A DNA stretch of 34,939 bases. Source: Bacteroidales bacterium (GTDB lineage: Bacteria > Bacteroidota > Bacteroidia > Bacteroidales > UBA12170). The position numbers and the translations under genes were made by a program. Positions 1-8,389 of this stretch are shown piece by piece (within the stretch, counting starts at the first letter, position 1; the number at the start of each line of letters is the position of its first letter). The DNA is taken from assembly GCA_029938465.1 (NCBI GenBank), contig JAOZUW010000015.1, forward strand, positions 1 to 34,939. The letters are read 5' to 3'. The notes below the pieces were generated by a model. The model saw only the letters and a program-made list of their open reading frames with translations, was not told where the DNA came from and ran no database searches.

Positions 1-2897
1 GTAATTACTATATTTGGAGTCCAAGCTGTTACACAACTACTTGCATTCCTTACAGAAACAGGATAACTACCTGGAGCTAAACCATTAAAAACTCCAGTTG
101 TATTGGAATAATCACTACCATCAATACTATAATTTAACCCAGAAGGGCCTCCTGTTGTACTAACTGTAATTGTTCCATCATTTGCTCCATTACATTGCAC
201 ATCTGTTGAAGATACACTTGTAATTGTGAAAGATTCAGGATCTACCACTGTTACCGTAGCTGTACAGTTACTAGAATTAGAGTTATTATCTGTTACAACT
301 AATGTTACCGTATGATCGCCAACATCACTACAAGTATAAGAAACGGAAGCACCTCCATCAATAGTTAAACTAGCAATTCCACAAGCATCACTTGAACCAT
401 TATCAACCTGTGCTGCGGTTACATTTGCGTTACCGCTAGCATCAAGATTTACTGTAATATCTTGACATACTGCAATAGGATTTACATTGTCTGTAATTAT
501 TATATTTTGAGTACATTGACCTATATTTCCAGCAATATCGGTAGCTGTCCAAGTAACAATAGTGGTACCTACTGGATAGGTATCTGAAGCATCAGCTGTT
601 CCATTATAATCATTTATTGCATCTAAACATGATATAAACTGTTGGATCCAATCAGTGGAAGCATCCATATTTGTAAGGGTTCCATCATGATTACCAACGG
701 CAATATCATCAGCTGTTAAACCAGAGCCATCATTAAAATTCCAAAAACTTAATAAGTCTGTTTCGGATCCATTAAGCTCCGTACAAAAATCCAAATGAGC
801 TAAAATTTCTGCTGGGCTAAGTGCTTTTGTCCATACACCTACATCTCTAATTTTACCAAAAAATCTATTTGCAGTTTCCCCAAGATCGGTTTCTCCACCA
901 ATGGAAGCGGGACCAATATCAGTTCCCCAGGTGCCTGGATCAGCCATACTAGCTACTTCTACACCATCCACGTAAATATAACGCATGCTATTGGCAATAT
1001 CTGCTACTGCTACAACATGATGCCATGTATTATTTGATATCACTGCATTTGCATCCAAAATAATATTTGTCATTCCTCTTGAATAGAAACGAATGGAACC
1101 AGCTCCACCATCACCTATACTTAGTGCATAGCCATTGGTATTGTTTTCGTCATCACAAAAAACACGTTGTCCCATTTTTGCATTATCATTAGTATAAATC
1201 CATGCTTCTATACTAAAACTTGGCATAGGATTAGTATTAGGAAAACTACTCACTTCTACATAATCATTTATTCCATCAAAACTCAAGGAATATCCTTGAT
1301 AAGCCCCACCAATATCCATAACCGTTGGAGCTACAACACTAACTAATGCATCACAAGATGCTGCATCAACATTTTGTGATTGATTTGCAGAACATGTTAT
1401 AGTAGGAGAAGTAACATCGTTTACATTTACCGTATAAGTAGCAATACTTGAAACATTATTACTATCTCTAAACCTAAAATTAAAACTTCCTTGATCATTA
1501 CCGATATCACCATCGGCCACATAAATAACATTAAAAGCGGCATCAGTAACATCATCTCCTACAGCAATTGGTGTAACACCATCAGATTGAAGAAGGTAAC
1601 CTGATACTGGCAAAGATGTAATTGTGGCTATAAGCGGACTACCATCACCACCTGTAGATAGCAGTCCAGCATTTGCCTGCGCTCCTAATTCTACAGTCAT
1701 AGCTAGAGGAACAGCTACCAATGGTGGTACATTACTAGTATGGAATTGCCATATCTCTGACCAAGTTACATCTCCAACAGCATTATAGGAATATACTTGC
1801 CAATAATAATCTCTATTATTGGTTAAAGCCTGAAAATATGTTGTATCAGTTAAATCAACAGAGGTATGTACAAGTGGCGACATATCAGAATGTTGTGAAA
1901 TCAATACTTTATAGTGATGAGCATTGGAAGGTGTTTCCCATAAAAAATTTACATTCGGGTTTACTGTAGAACCATTAGCCGGAATTACAAGTTGAGTTAT
2001 ACCAGCTCGAGGGTTTACACCCACTAAAAGAATACCTTCATAAACTGCATTACCATCGCAAGCACCAAGTGTATCGTTACCACTATCATAGGTATAATGT
2101 ATGGCTTTACCACTTTCAACTGCACCTGGAGTATTAAAGGAGCATTCCACTCCAATAGTTCCATCAATATTTTCAACACCAATACTTGCAGAACCTCCAC
2201 TTGATCTATTAGATAGAGGATCAACAATACTTCTATATTGAAATTGGACATCATTAGAACCTTCGTATAAAATAATCTGAAAAGTCCCTAATAAAACAGG
2301 ATCATTCCAAAAACCCATATTAGTAAACTGGACAATTGTTTTTTGAGTTCCAGAAGCTCCAATTGTGGCATACATTATATCACCTTCATCTTTTAGCTCA
2401 ATATCATCCCAGAATGGTGCAATAAAGTTATCAATTTTGTCACGAGAACCATTATTTGGCCCAGTAGAGGGAATATGACGGTTAGTTTCTTGGTTTGGAG
2501 TAAGGTCTTCAATTCCTGTACCAAAAGTAATCATACCATTAGAAGTTACATAGAACTGGGTGTAAACATTCCCATAAAATTCAAAACTAAAACCTATAGG
2601 CAACGGACCCCACCAAGTATCGTCATGATACTCATCAGCTGCAGTTTGCGGATCATTATTTAATCCACTATACCAATCGCTTGCCGAAGGTATAATACCA
2701 AGAACCTCAGTTTCAGGAGGTAAATTACCCCTAACACCATGATCTCCTTGAATATTCCAAGAATGATCATTACCACTTTTTTGGGTAGTATTTTTGGTTA
2801 TTGAATCGCTTTTAGGAGAAAAGGCGAAAACTGATGATGTACTGATAAATAGTAAAAGCCCAATTAGGACAACGAAGTAAGTAAATTTTGATTTCAT
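1..2897 (-). CDS. Large secreted multidomain adhesin-like protein (N-terminal 965 residues; runs off the window)
   Basis: One frame stays open from an ATG at 2897 to the window edge: 965 codons with no stop, so the C-terminus is missing. A signal peptide (about residues 1-26) is followed by: a nidogen-like beta region with the FYGNVYTQFYVTSNG signature (about 96-285); a fibronectin type III-like domain (about 299-387); a cadherin/Ig-like segment (about 389-490); the first half of an HYR domain (about 496-525); a LamG/concanavalin-like domain (about 531-750); the second half of the HYR domain (about 757-803); another HYR/Ig-like unit (about 804-888); and a SprB-type repeat starting with DVQCNGANDGTI (about 889-965). 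This architecture is typical of giant Bacteroidota surface proteins exported by T9SS for adhesion or gliding. Export by T9SS is inference, since the C-terminal sorting domain lies outside. No clear promoter was found in the 397 bp upstream. Confidence 0.9.
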   Translation of the reverse strand, partial: MKSKFTYFVVLIGLLLFISTSSVFAFSPKSDSITKNTTQKSGNDHSWNIQGDHGVRGNLPPETEVLGIIPSASDWYSGLNNDPQTAADEYHDDTWWGPLPIGFSFEFYGNVYTQFYVTSNGMITFGTGIEDLTPNQETNRHIPSTGPNNGSRDKIDNFIAPFWDDIELKDEGDIMYATIGASGTQKTIVQFTNMGFWNDPVLLGTFQIILYEGSNDVQFQYRSIVDPLSNRSSGGSASIGVENIDGTIGVECSFNTPGAVESGKAIHYTYDSGNDTLGACDGNAVYEGILLVGVNPRAGITQLVIPANGSTVNPNVNFLWETPSNAHHYKVLISQHSDMSPLVHTSVDLTDTTYFQALTNNRDYYWQVYSYNAVGDVTWSEIWQFHTSNVPPLVAVPLAMTVELGAQANAGLLSTGGDGSPLIATITSLPVSGYLLQSDGVTPIAVGDDVTDAAFNVIYVADGDIGNDQGSFNFRFRDSNNVSSIATYTVNVNDVTSPTITCSANQSQNVDAASCDALVSVVAPTVMDIGGAYQGYSLSFDGINDYVEVSSFPNTNPMPSFSIEAWIYTNDNAKMGQRVFCDDENNTNGYALSIGDGGAGSIRFYSRGMTNIILDANAVISNNTWHHVVAVADIANSMRYIYVDGVEVASMADPGTWGTDIGPASIGGETDLGETANRFFGKIRDVGVWTKALSPAEILAHLDFCTELNGSETDLLSFWNFNDGSGLTADDIAVGNHDGTLTNMDASTDWIQQFISCLDAINDYNGTADASDTYPVGTTIVTWTATDIAGNIGQCTQNIIITDNVNPIAVCQDITVNLDASGNANVTAAQVDNGSSDACGIASLTIDGGASVSYTCSDVGDHTVTLVVTDNNSNSSNCTATVTVVDPESFTITSVSSTDVQCNGANDGTITVSTTGGPSGLNYSIDGSDYSNTTGVFNGLAPGSYPVSVRNASSCVTAWTPNIVI

Positions 2898-3294
2898 CTG
2901 ACTTATTTTAGATCATGTTATTTTTTCTTGCCATATACAAAACACAATAACTATCTAACAGAGGTTTCCCAATGTTATATAGCTTGTGTGTTTAAGTATG
3001 ATTATAGCTTTATATTTTTTAAACAATGCCTTCTTTCTTTATCAATAAACAAAGTAGACATTGTATTGTTCTTTAAAATATAGTGTTCAACTAGTTTCTC
3101 ACTAGTAGTCAATCAGATAGAGATACGTTAATAAATACAAAACAAACATATAGTTTATTTACACTAATCTATATCCTAAACAAAAGATTTATCACCAAGC
3201 TTTTGTTGATATTCTTCTACGGTAAGAGGCTTGTTTTGTTACATAAAAAAAGACTAGTCATTTGAGTATAAAAGAGTAGGAGATAAATAGTAGT
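2898..3294. other. Intergenic region, 397 bp, no intact gene
   Basis: This AT-rich stretch separates the end of the HU/SPOR operon from the large adhesin gene. It should hold the adhesin promoter, but no well-spaced TTG/TAnnTTTG pair could be placed. A lone minus-strand -7-like element (CAAACATA on the plus strand, about 3147-3154) lacks a partner at the right distance and lies about 250 bp from the start. The only coding-like sequence is the short broken frame at 3176-3244, listed separately. No strong T-tailed hairpin was seen after the SPOR gene. Confidence 0.6.
3176..3244 (-). pseudogene. Short broken reading frame (ATG-TAA followed by 20 protein-like codons)
   Basis: On the minus strand an ATG (3242-3244) is followed directly by TAA and then by twenty in-frame codons up to a TAG. 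These read QNKPLTVEEYQQKLGDKSFV, a hydrophilic, Glu/Lys/Gln-rich composition that looks like real protein rather than translated AT-rich spacer. It may be the 5' remnant of a decayed gene with a nonsense codon at position 2, or chance. No family was recognised and no continuation is visible past the TAG. Confidence 0.25.
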
Positions 3295-4302
3295 TTATAG
3301 TTCTTCTTTGAGCAACCAAGCTTCGTTATTATGGTTGGTTTGATACCATCGTAATTGCGCTACTGCTTTACTACGATTGGTGAAATTTCCAAGGCTTACT
3401 CTGTATAAACCACTGGCATTTTGACCTGCAATATAGGATTTAAAACCATCACTTTCGAGCTTCTTTAAAAGCTTAATTGCAAGATCTTTATGACTAAATG
3501 CACCACATACAATATGGTATTCACCAGGAGCAAAAACAGGGGCTTCGTCATATACAATTTCTGCTGCAGAAGTGGCCTTTTTTTCTACACTTGAATCTTT
3601 ACTTTCAATAGGCTTTTCAAGAAAGGTATTATTCGTTCTAACAGCTAGTGTTTCTTCTGTCTTAGCTACACTCTTCTCCTTAAGAGGTTGTTGAATATCG
3701 ACAATAGCTGCAGTTTGTTGGTAAGTATTTGATATTTGGTCCTTTGCAAAATAGCCGAAAACACTTAAAAGCATCAAAGGAAGCGCTATAGCTGCTATCT
3801 TTTTAAACAATGGGACTTGTGATTTTAATTTTTTCTTGGCTTCCGGATGTAACAGAATAACAGGCTCATATTCTTTTCTTCTTTGAATGCGAGGAGCAAT
3901 AATATCTGGCAAACCAAAATATTCATCGGCATAGTTAACAGAGAGATCAGCAGAAAATGAAATAATACCCTGAGAATTTTGCGACAAAACACCCAACTTG
4001 TCAAAAGATATCTGATGCCCACTTTCTAATTCACGCTGGCAAAATTCAGAAAAAACATCTATCAAATGCATAGCATCTTTATAGGACAAATGAATTTCTT
4101 TGGCTAAACTATGTGCCAGAAGTCCATCATTATCCTTTAACTGGGTGTTAAAAGCAATATGACGTCCTGGAGATTGCAAACGATTGGATAGCGCATGAAT
4201 ACTGGCTCCATGAAAATGAGTAAGGAAACCACCCAACCCAGGGATGATAACCAATTCATGTTTACGAACCATTTGACCAATATATGCTGCTATGTCTATC
4301 AT
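3295..4302 (-). CDS. HU-CCDC81 / SPOR domain envelope protein
   Basis: A 335-residue protein with the Bacteroidota HU-CCDC81-SPOR architecture. Residues 1-135 match the paired HU-like CCDC81 domains (MIDIAAYIGQMVRKHELVII start, then IPGLGGF). A basic linker leads to one membrane segment (about 169-187, AIALPLMLLSVFGYFA), then a low-complexity Lys/Glu/Thr spacer, and a SPOR domain at about 258-335 (EYHIVCGAFSHKDLAIKLLKKL). SPOR domains bind denuded peptidoglycan glycan strands at division sites, so a role in septation or cell-envelope organisation is likely; the function of the N-terminal HU-like part in a membrane protein is not established. It is the last gene of the five-gene operon, 36 bp after kdsB. 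Confidence 0.85.
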   Translation of the reverse strand: MIDIAAYIGQMVRKHELVIIPGLGGFLTHFHGASIHALSNRLQSPGRHIAFNTQLKDNDGLLAHSLAKEIHLSYKDAMHLIDVFSEFCQRELESGHQISFDKLGVLSQNSQGIISFSADLSVNYADEYFGLPDIIAPRIQRRKEYEPVILLHPEAKKKLKSQVPLFKKIAAIALPLMLLSVFGYFAKDQISNTYQQTAAIVDIQQPLKEKSVAKTEETLAVRTNNTFLEKPIESKDSSVEKKATSAAEIVYDEAPVFAPGEYHIVCGAFSHKDLAIKLLKKLESDGFKSYIAGQNASGLYRVSLGNFTNRSKAVAQLRWYQTNHNNEAWLLKEEL

Positions 4303-4338
4303 ATTATGCTGCTAAAGTAATTTCAAAAGTGATTAAAA

Positions 4339-5076
4339 TCAAGTTTTGTTTGTAAGTTTTAATAAATCCTCCGGTGTATCAACAGATAAGGCTTCTATTT
4401 CGGTAATTTTCATATCTATTTTATAATCAGCCGAAAGCCATCGAAGCTGCTCTAAAGATTCTATTTTTTCAAGTTTAGCTAGAGGTAATTTTCCTATTTC
4501 TCTTAAAATATCTGTACGATATGCATAAAGCCCAATGTGCTTATAAAAATTGGCATGCTCAAGATAATCATCTGATTTCACACCTCTTACAAAAGGGATA
4601 ACAGCTCTACTAAAATATAAAGCTTTACCGCTTTCTCCAATAACAACCTTTACGTTATTAGGGTTGAAAAGTTCCTCTTTTTTTCCAATTTTTTTTGCCA
4701 AACTGGTTATTTGTGTTTCCTTATTATTGAAGGAATTACTAAGCATCTCAATTTGAGAAGGATCGATAAAAGGTTCATCACCTTGAATATTTATAAGCAC
4801 ATCATAAGTTTCATTTTGCCTTTTTAATACTTCAATGCATCTATCCGTTCCACTGGGATGATTTACTGATGTCATTTCCACTTCTCCTCCCCATTCTTTT
4901 ACATGATCGTAGATACGTTTATCATCTGTAGCTACTACTACTTTAGATAAAGATGGTGCTTTAGAAGCTTGCTCATACACCCTTCTTATCATGGACTTCC
5001 CATTAATATCTGCCAAAGGTTTCCCGGGGAAACGTGTGCTGGCATATCGAGCCGGAATGATTCCTATTATTTTCAT
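4339..5076 (-). CDS. kdsB: 3-deoxy-manno-octulosonate cytidylyltransferase (CMP-KDO synthetase)
   Basis: 245 residues, the usual length for KdsB. It activates KDO with CTP to CMP-KDO in the cytoplasm for the inner core of lipopolysaccharide. Visible motifs are the N-terminal nucleotide-binding IIPARYASTRFPGKPL (residues 6-21), VVVATDD, NHPSGTDRC, the metal-binding INIQGDEPFI, FSRAVIPF, and HIGLYAYR in the C-terminal half. The start ATG lies 9 bp after the deoxynucleoside kinase stop, which shows operon membership. It marks the host as a Gram-negative organism that makes KDO-containing LPS. Confidence 0.95.
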   Translation of the reverse strand: MKIIGIIPARYASTRFPGKPLADINGKSMIRRVYEQASKAPSLSKVVVATDDKRIYDHVKEWGGEVEMTSVNHPSGTDRCIEVLKRQNETYDVLINIQGDEPFIDPSQIEMLSNSFNNKETQITSLAKKIGKKEELFNPNNVKVVIGESGKALYFSRAVIPFVRGVKSDDYLEHANFYKHIGLYAYRTDILREIGKLPLAKLEKIESLEQLRWLSADYKIDMKITEIEALSVDTPEDLLKLTNKT

Positions 5077-5085
5077 AAGGAAAGC

Positions 5086-5700
5086 TTAAAACAAACCATG
5101 AATTTCTGCATTTATCTTATCGATAACCATTCCCAAATCTTCAGGGTTATTTGTAAAATCTATTTCATTCACATCAATTATTAGTAGCTTTCCTTTATCA
5201 TAAGAGGAAATCCATTCCTCATACCTTTCGTTAAGCTTCTTCAGATAATCAATTCTTATGGTTTCTTCATAATCTCTTCCTCGCTTGGCAATTTGACTCA
5301 CTAAGGTAGACACATCAGCACGTAAATAGATTAACAAATCTGGTGCATCAATAAATGAACTCATCAACTCAAATAATGATATATAATTATCAAAATCACG
5401 AGTAGTCATCAGGTTCATCTGTTGCAAATTAGGTGCAAAGATATAGGCGTCCTCATAAATTGTTCTATCTTGAATAACGGTACTGTTGCTTTCTCTAATT
5501 TCAACTACCTGTCGGAACCTACTATTTAAAAAGTACACTTGAAGGTTAAAAGACCAACGTTTCATATCGTCGTAAAAACTATCCAGATAGGGATTATCAT
5601 CTACACTTTCGTAATAAGCTTTCCACTTCATCTGTTTGGCTAATAAGCGGGTTAAGGTTGTTTTTCCTGAGCCAATATTTCCTGCAATAGCTAAATGCAT
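5086..5700 (-). CDS. Deoxynucleoside kinase (dNK/dGK-dCK family)
   Basis: 204 residues, the normal size for bacterial deoxynucleoside kinases, which phosphorylate deoxynucleosides for nucleotide salvage in the cytoplasm. A P-loop GNIGSGKTT sits at residues 7-15. The family's DR(S/T) substrate/catalytic motif appears as QDRTIYEDAYIFA (Arg at about 79), and an arginine-rich lid, AKRGRDYEETI, lies towards the C-terminus. Which deoxynucleoside it prefers cannot be read from the sequence. The gene starts 17 bp after the propeller-like gene and ends 9 bp before kdsB. Confidence 0.88.
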   Translation of the reverse strand: MHLAIAGNIGSGKTTLTRLLAKQMKWKAYYESVDDNPYLDSFYDDMKRWSFNLQVYFLNSRFRQVVEIRESNSTVIQDRTIYEDAYIFAPNLQQMNLMTTRDFDNYISLFELMSSFIDAPDLLIYLRADVSTLVSQIAKRGRDYEETIRIDYLKKLNERYEEWISSYDKGKLLIIDVNEIDFTNNPEDLGMVIDKINAEIHGLF

Positions 5701-5717
5701 ATTCTTTTGTTTAAGTA

Positions 5718-6581
5718 TTAATATATTTTATCTAAGGAATAGATTAATAATCCATCATTAGTGAGAAAACTTATTCTCATAGGGTTGATATCAGATGCTA
5801 AAGACCAATCTTTAAAGCCCAATACCGGCAAGGGATTATAGGATTCTTTTCCTGTTTTTAAATCATGAACTATCAATGTACTACTGGTGGTATAAAAAAG
5901 TAAATCTTTATGTACCTGTATTTTCTGTAGTCCCATTAATGGTAAAATTCTTACAAAACTACCATTTTCATCGAAAATATAGACACCTGTAGCCGGATTG
6001 TTAATAAAAAGTCTGTTTTCTTCCATGATCATAAAATTAGGATTGGGTTCTTCATCCATTATCTGATCTAAAGCATCAGCTTTAAAATCAATTTGATTGT
6101 TATGATCTAAAAGAATAATATCAGTAGTATTTTCATCATAAACCCAATAGGATTCATTATACTCATCTAAACAAACCAAAGATGTAAAAGTAAGGTTTAA
6201 ATCATCAAGAGATACAGGCTCAGGTCTGGTATTTAAAGAATAAATACTTAAGGAACCTGCCATTCCTAATTCTTGATTTAAAAACTGCACATAGGCATAC
6301 TCCTTATAATATAACAGAATACGGCGAGGATCTTTTGCATCAATACAAGTGATTGCGCCTTGAAACATAGGATAATAGTGAGCCAAAAACTTTCCATCCA
6401 TATCCAGTTTGGTCAACTTAGATCTGGCAGCAATCATCATATTTCCTCTATCATCATTGCCGATCATATCACCCTTATAGGTTGCAGTAGCAGTTAGAGT
6501 AAAGACATATTCTTGTTGCGCAAATATAGCTCCTATATTCAGCAATAAAATAGCCATTAACAAATATGTTTTCTTAATCAT
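5718..6581 (-). CDS. Secreted propeller-like protein of unknown function
   Basis: 287 residues with a clear signal peptide (MIKKTYLLMAILLLNIGAIFAQQ, cleavage after about residue 21). The mature part is beta-rich and acidic, with repeated short units resembling propeller blades (RGNMMIAARSKLTKLDMDG; FINNPATGVYIFDENGSFVR; LLFYTTSSTLIVHDLKTGKE). No catalytic motif was recognised. It is likely periplasmic. The start overlaps the last codons of the GH3 gene by 8 bp, implying translational coupling, and it sits between GH3 and deoxynucleoside kinase in a tight operon. A small beta-propeller is inference from blade-like repetition only. Confidence 0.7.
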   Translation of the reverse strand: MIKKTYLLMAILLLNIGAIFAQQEYVFTLTATATYKGDMIGNDDRGNMMIAARSKLTKLDMDGKFLAHYYPMFQGAITCIDAKDPRRILLYYKEYAYVQFLNQELGMAGSLSIYSLNTRPEPVSLDDLNLTFTSLVCLDEYNESYWVYDENTTDIILLDHNNQIDFKADALDQIMDEEPNPNFMIMEENRLFINNPATGVYIFDENGSFVRILPLMGLQKIQVHKDLLFYTTSSTLIVHDLKTGKESYNPLPVLGFKDWSLASDINPMRISFLTNDGLLIYSLDKIY

Positions 6582-8091
6582 GGACTAGTTTTTTTATTTC
6601 ATCCAAAAATGCACGTTCATCAGTCATTCGTGGGACTTTATGTTGCCCGCCTAATTTCCCTTTTTCTTTTAGCCATTGATAAAAGATTCCTTTGGGCATT
6701 TCACTAACAACAGGAGGCTGAAGCACCATGTTTTTATATCTTTTGGCTTCATAATCAGAGTTTTGGGATTTTAATGCATTATCTAATGCATCGGCAAAAA
6801 CAGCTTTGTTTTGGGGTATTTTTGCAAACTCAATGAGCCATTCATGGGTTAATGGTTTACCATTCTTATCAAAAACTGGGCCTACTATATATTCATCAAC
6901 TCTTGCGTCACATTTACGACAAGCAATATCCAATGCTTTTTCAGCATTATCTAAAATCAACTCCTCTCCTACCAAATTAATAAAATACTTGGTACGACCT
7001 GTAATCACAAAACGATATGGATCTAATGAAGTAAATTTTATAGTATCTCCAATTTTATAACGCCATAAACCAGCATTTGTTGAAATGACTATAGCATAAT
7101 TTACAGCTTTTTCTACTTCCCATAAAGGTATAACTTTTGGGTTTTCTTTATCAATCTCAGCTAAAGATATAAACTCATAGAAAATGCCGTAATCCAGCAT
7201 CAACAACATTTCTTTGCTATGGCTAAGATCTTGAATACCAAAAAAACCTTCAGAAGCACTATATGTTTCTTGATAATTTATACCTTCTTTACCTATAAGA
7301 CCCTCAAACTCTCTTTGATAGGGATCAAATTTTACACCCCCATGTATAAAGAGTTCCAGATTAGGCCAGACTGCCTTTATATTTTTCTCGTCACTTATTT
7401 CCAGTATTTTTTTTATAAGTAGCATCGTCCATGAGGGAACTCCCGAAATAGTAGTTACATTATGCTGCATAGTGGTCCAAGCCATTTTTTCAATTTTACT
7501 CTCCCATTCATCCATCAAAGCTATCTCCAGATTTGGAGTTCGAAGAAACTGCGCCCAGAAAGGTAAATTTTGAATAATAATTGCTGATAAATCACCATCA
7601 TAATATTCCTCACTATTCACTTCAGAGATATTATGGCTACCTCCCATAGCAATACTTTTTCCATCAAATATTAAAGTGTCAGGATTATTATTTACATAAA
7701 TAGAAAGTAGATCTTTACCTCCTTTAAAATGACATTCTTCTAATGCATCCTTACTCACTGGAATATACTTACTTTTACCTGCTGTTGTTCCTGAAGATTT
7801 TGCAAACCATTTAATATCAGATGACCAAAGAATATTCTGCTCCCCTTTTCTTAACCTGTCTATATATGGTTTTAAACTCTCATAATCATTTATGGGTACA
7901 CGTTGTGCAAATTGATGAGGGTTTTTTATACTACTATAATCATATTTTTTACCCCACTCGGTATTTTTTGCAGCAAACACTAATCTTTTAAACCACTCAT
8001 TCTGAACATCATGAGGATATTTCATAAAAAGCTCAATCTGATGAATTCGCTTTTTCATAATCCAGGTAATCACAGAATTTATGAGGGCCAT
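6574..8091 (-). CDS. GH3 family acyl-adenylate/amido synthetase
   Basis: 505 residues, first gene of the five-gene operon. It carries the three GH3/adenylate-forming motifs: the ATP-binding SSGTTAGKSKYIP (residues 99-111), YSASE (277-281), and YKIGD (345-349) followed by FVITGRTKYFINLVGEEL. Plant GH3 enzymes conjugate amino acids to hormone carboxylates by an acyl-adenylate intermediate; bacterial members are widespread in Bacteroidota but their substrate is unknown. Co-transcription with kdsB and an envelope SPOR protein hints at an envelope-related acyl or amide transfer, which is inference. The ATG at 8091 is supported by a -7 promoter element about 22 bp upstream. Confidence 0.88.
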   Translation of the reverse strand: MALINSVITWIMKKRIHQIELFMKYPHDVQNEWFKRLVFAAKNTEWGKKYDYSSIKNPHQFAQRVPINDYESLKPYIDRLRKGEQNILWSSDIKWFAKSSGTTAGKSKYIPVSKDALEECHFKGGKDLLSIYVNNNPDTLIFDGKSIAMGGSHNISEVNSEEYYDGDLSAIIIQNLPFWAQFLRTPNLEIALMDEWESKIEKMAWTTMQHNVTTISGVPSWTMLLIKKILEISDEKNIKAVWPNLELFIHGGVKFDPYQREFEGLIGKEGINYQETYSASEGFFGIQDLSHSKEMLLMLDYGIFYEFISLAEIDKENPKVIPLWEVEKAVNYAIVISTNAGLWRYKIGDTIKFTSLDPYRFVITGRTKYFINLVGEELILDNAEKALDIACRKCDARVDEYIVGPVFDKNGKPLTHEWLIEFAKIPQNKAVFADALDNALKSQNSDYEAKRYKNMVLQPPVVSEMPKGIFYQWLKEKGKLGGQHKVPRMTDERAFLDEIKKLVHD

Positions 8092-8112
8092 TTTGTTTGG
8101 TTTTTAATGCAT

Positions 8113-8120
8113 CAAATGTA
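8113..8120 (-). promoter_or_regulatory. Bacteroidota -7 promoter element for the GH3 operon
   Basis: The minus strand reads TACATTTG, a perfect TAnnTTTG -7 box, placing transcription start at about 8106 and a leader of roughly 15 nt before the GH3 ATG. No convincing TTTG was found at the -33 position. Confidence 0.5.
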
Positions 8121-8244
8121 CATTAATTTTTTTATTTATATATCCTCCCTTAACTTCTTATCATTCTCTAGAGTGATGAGCAAATCCAATACTCAACTGT
8201 ATTTAAAAAAGAGATTATTTGGACACTATTTATGCGAAAAAATA

Positions 8245-8275
8245 GTTGGAACTTTCAGAAAAAAATATACCTTTG
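8245..8275 (+). promoter_or_regulatory. Strong Bacteroidota promoter for the COG2403 gene
   Basis: GTTG at 8245-8248 is separated by exactly 19 bp from TACCTTTG at 8268-8275, matching the Bacteroidota housekeeping consensus TTTG-N19-TAnnTTTG. Transcription would start near 8282, leaving a leader of about 108 nt before the ATG at 8390, unusually long beside the roughly 10-50 nt leaders of other genes here. Confidence 0.75.
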
Positions 8276-8334
8276 TAGGGATAATTTATTCATAATGAAG
8301 AATCATATTATTCGTCCTGAACAATATGGGGTTC

Positions 8335-8360
8335 TCTCGCCCTCGCGAGATTTGAAATCT
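8335..8360 (+). promoter_or_regulatory. Leader hairpin overlapping a 13-bp palindrome
   Basis: TCTCGC (8335-8340), loop CCTC, GCGAGA (8345-8350) forms a perfect 6-bp GC-rich hairpin. It overlaps the odd palindrome AGATTTGAAATCT (8348-8360) by three bases, so both structures cannot form together in RNA. They lie 30-55 nt before the COG2403 start codon. This may be a regulatory leader or a protein-binding site; no known riboswitch class is recognised. Confidence 0.45.
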
Positions 8361-8389
8361 GTCATTTTAACTTTACAAATTAATTACAG

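Noticed and set aside
8011-8295. Plus-strand open frame of 94 codons across the GH3 promoter region
   Set aside because: It overlaps the GH3 5' end in antisense and the divergent promoters, has low-complexity Phe/Ile/Tyr composition and resembles no protein.
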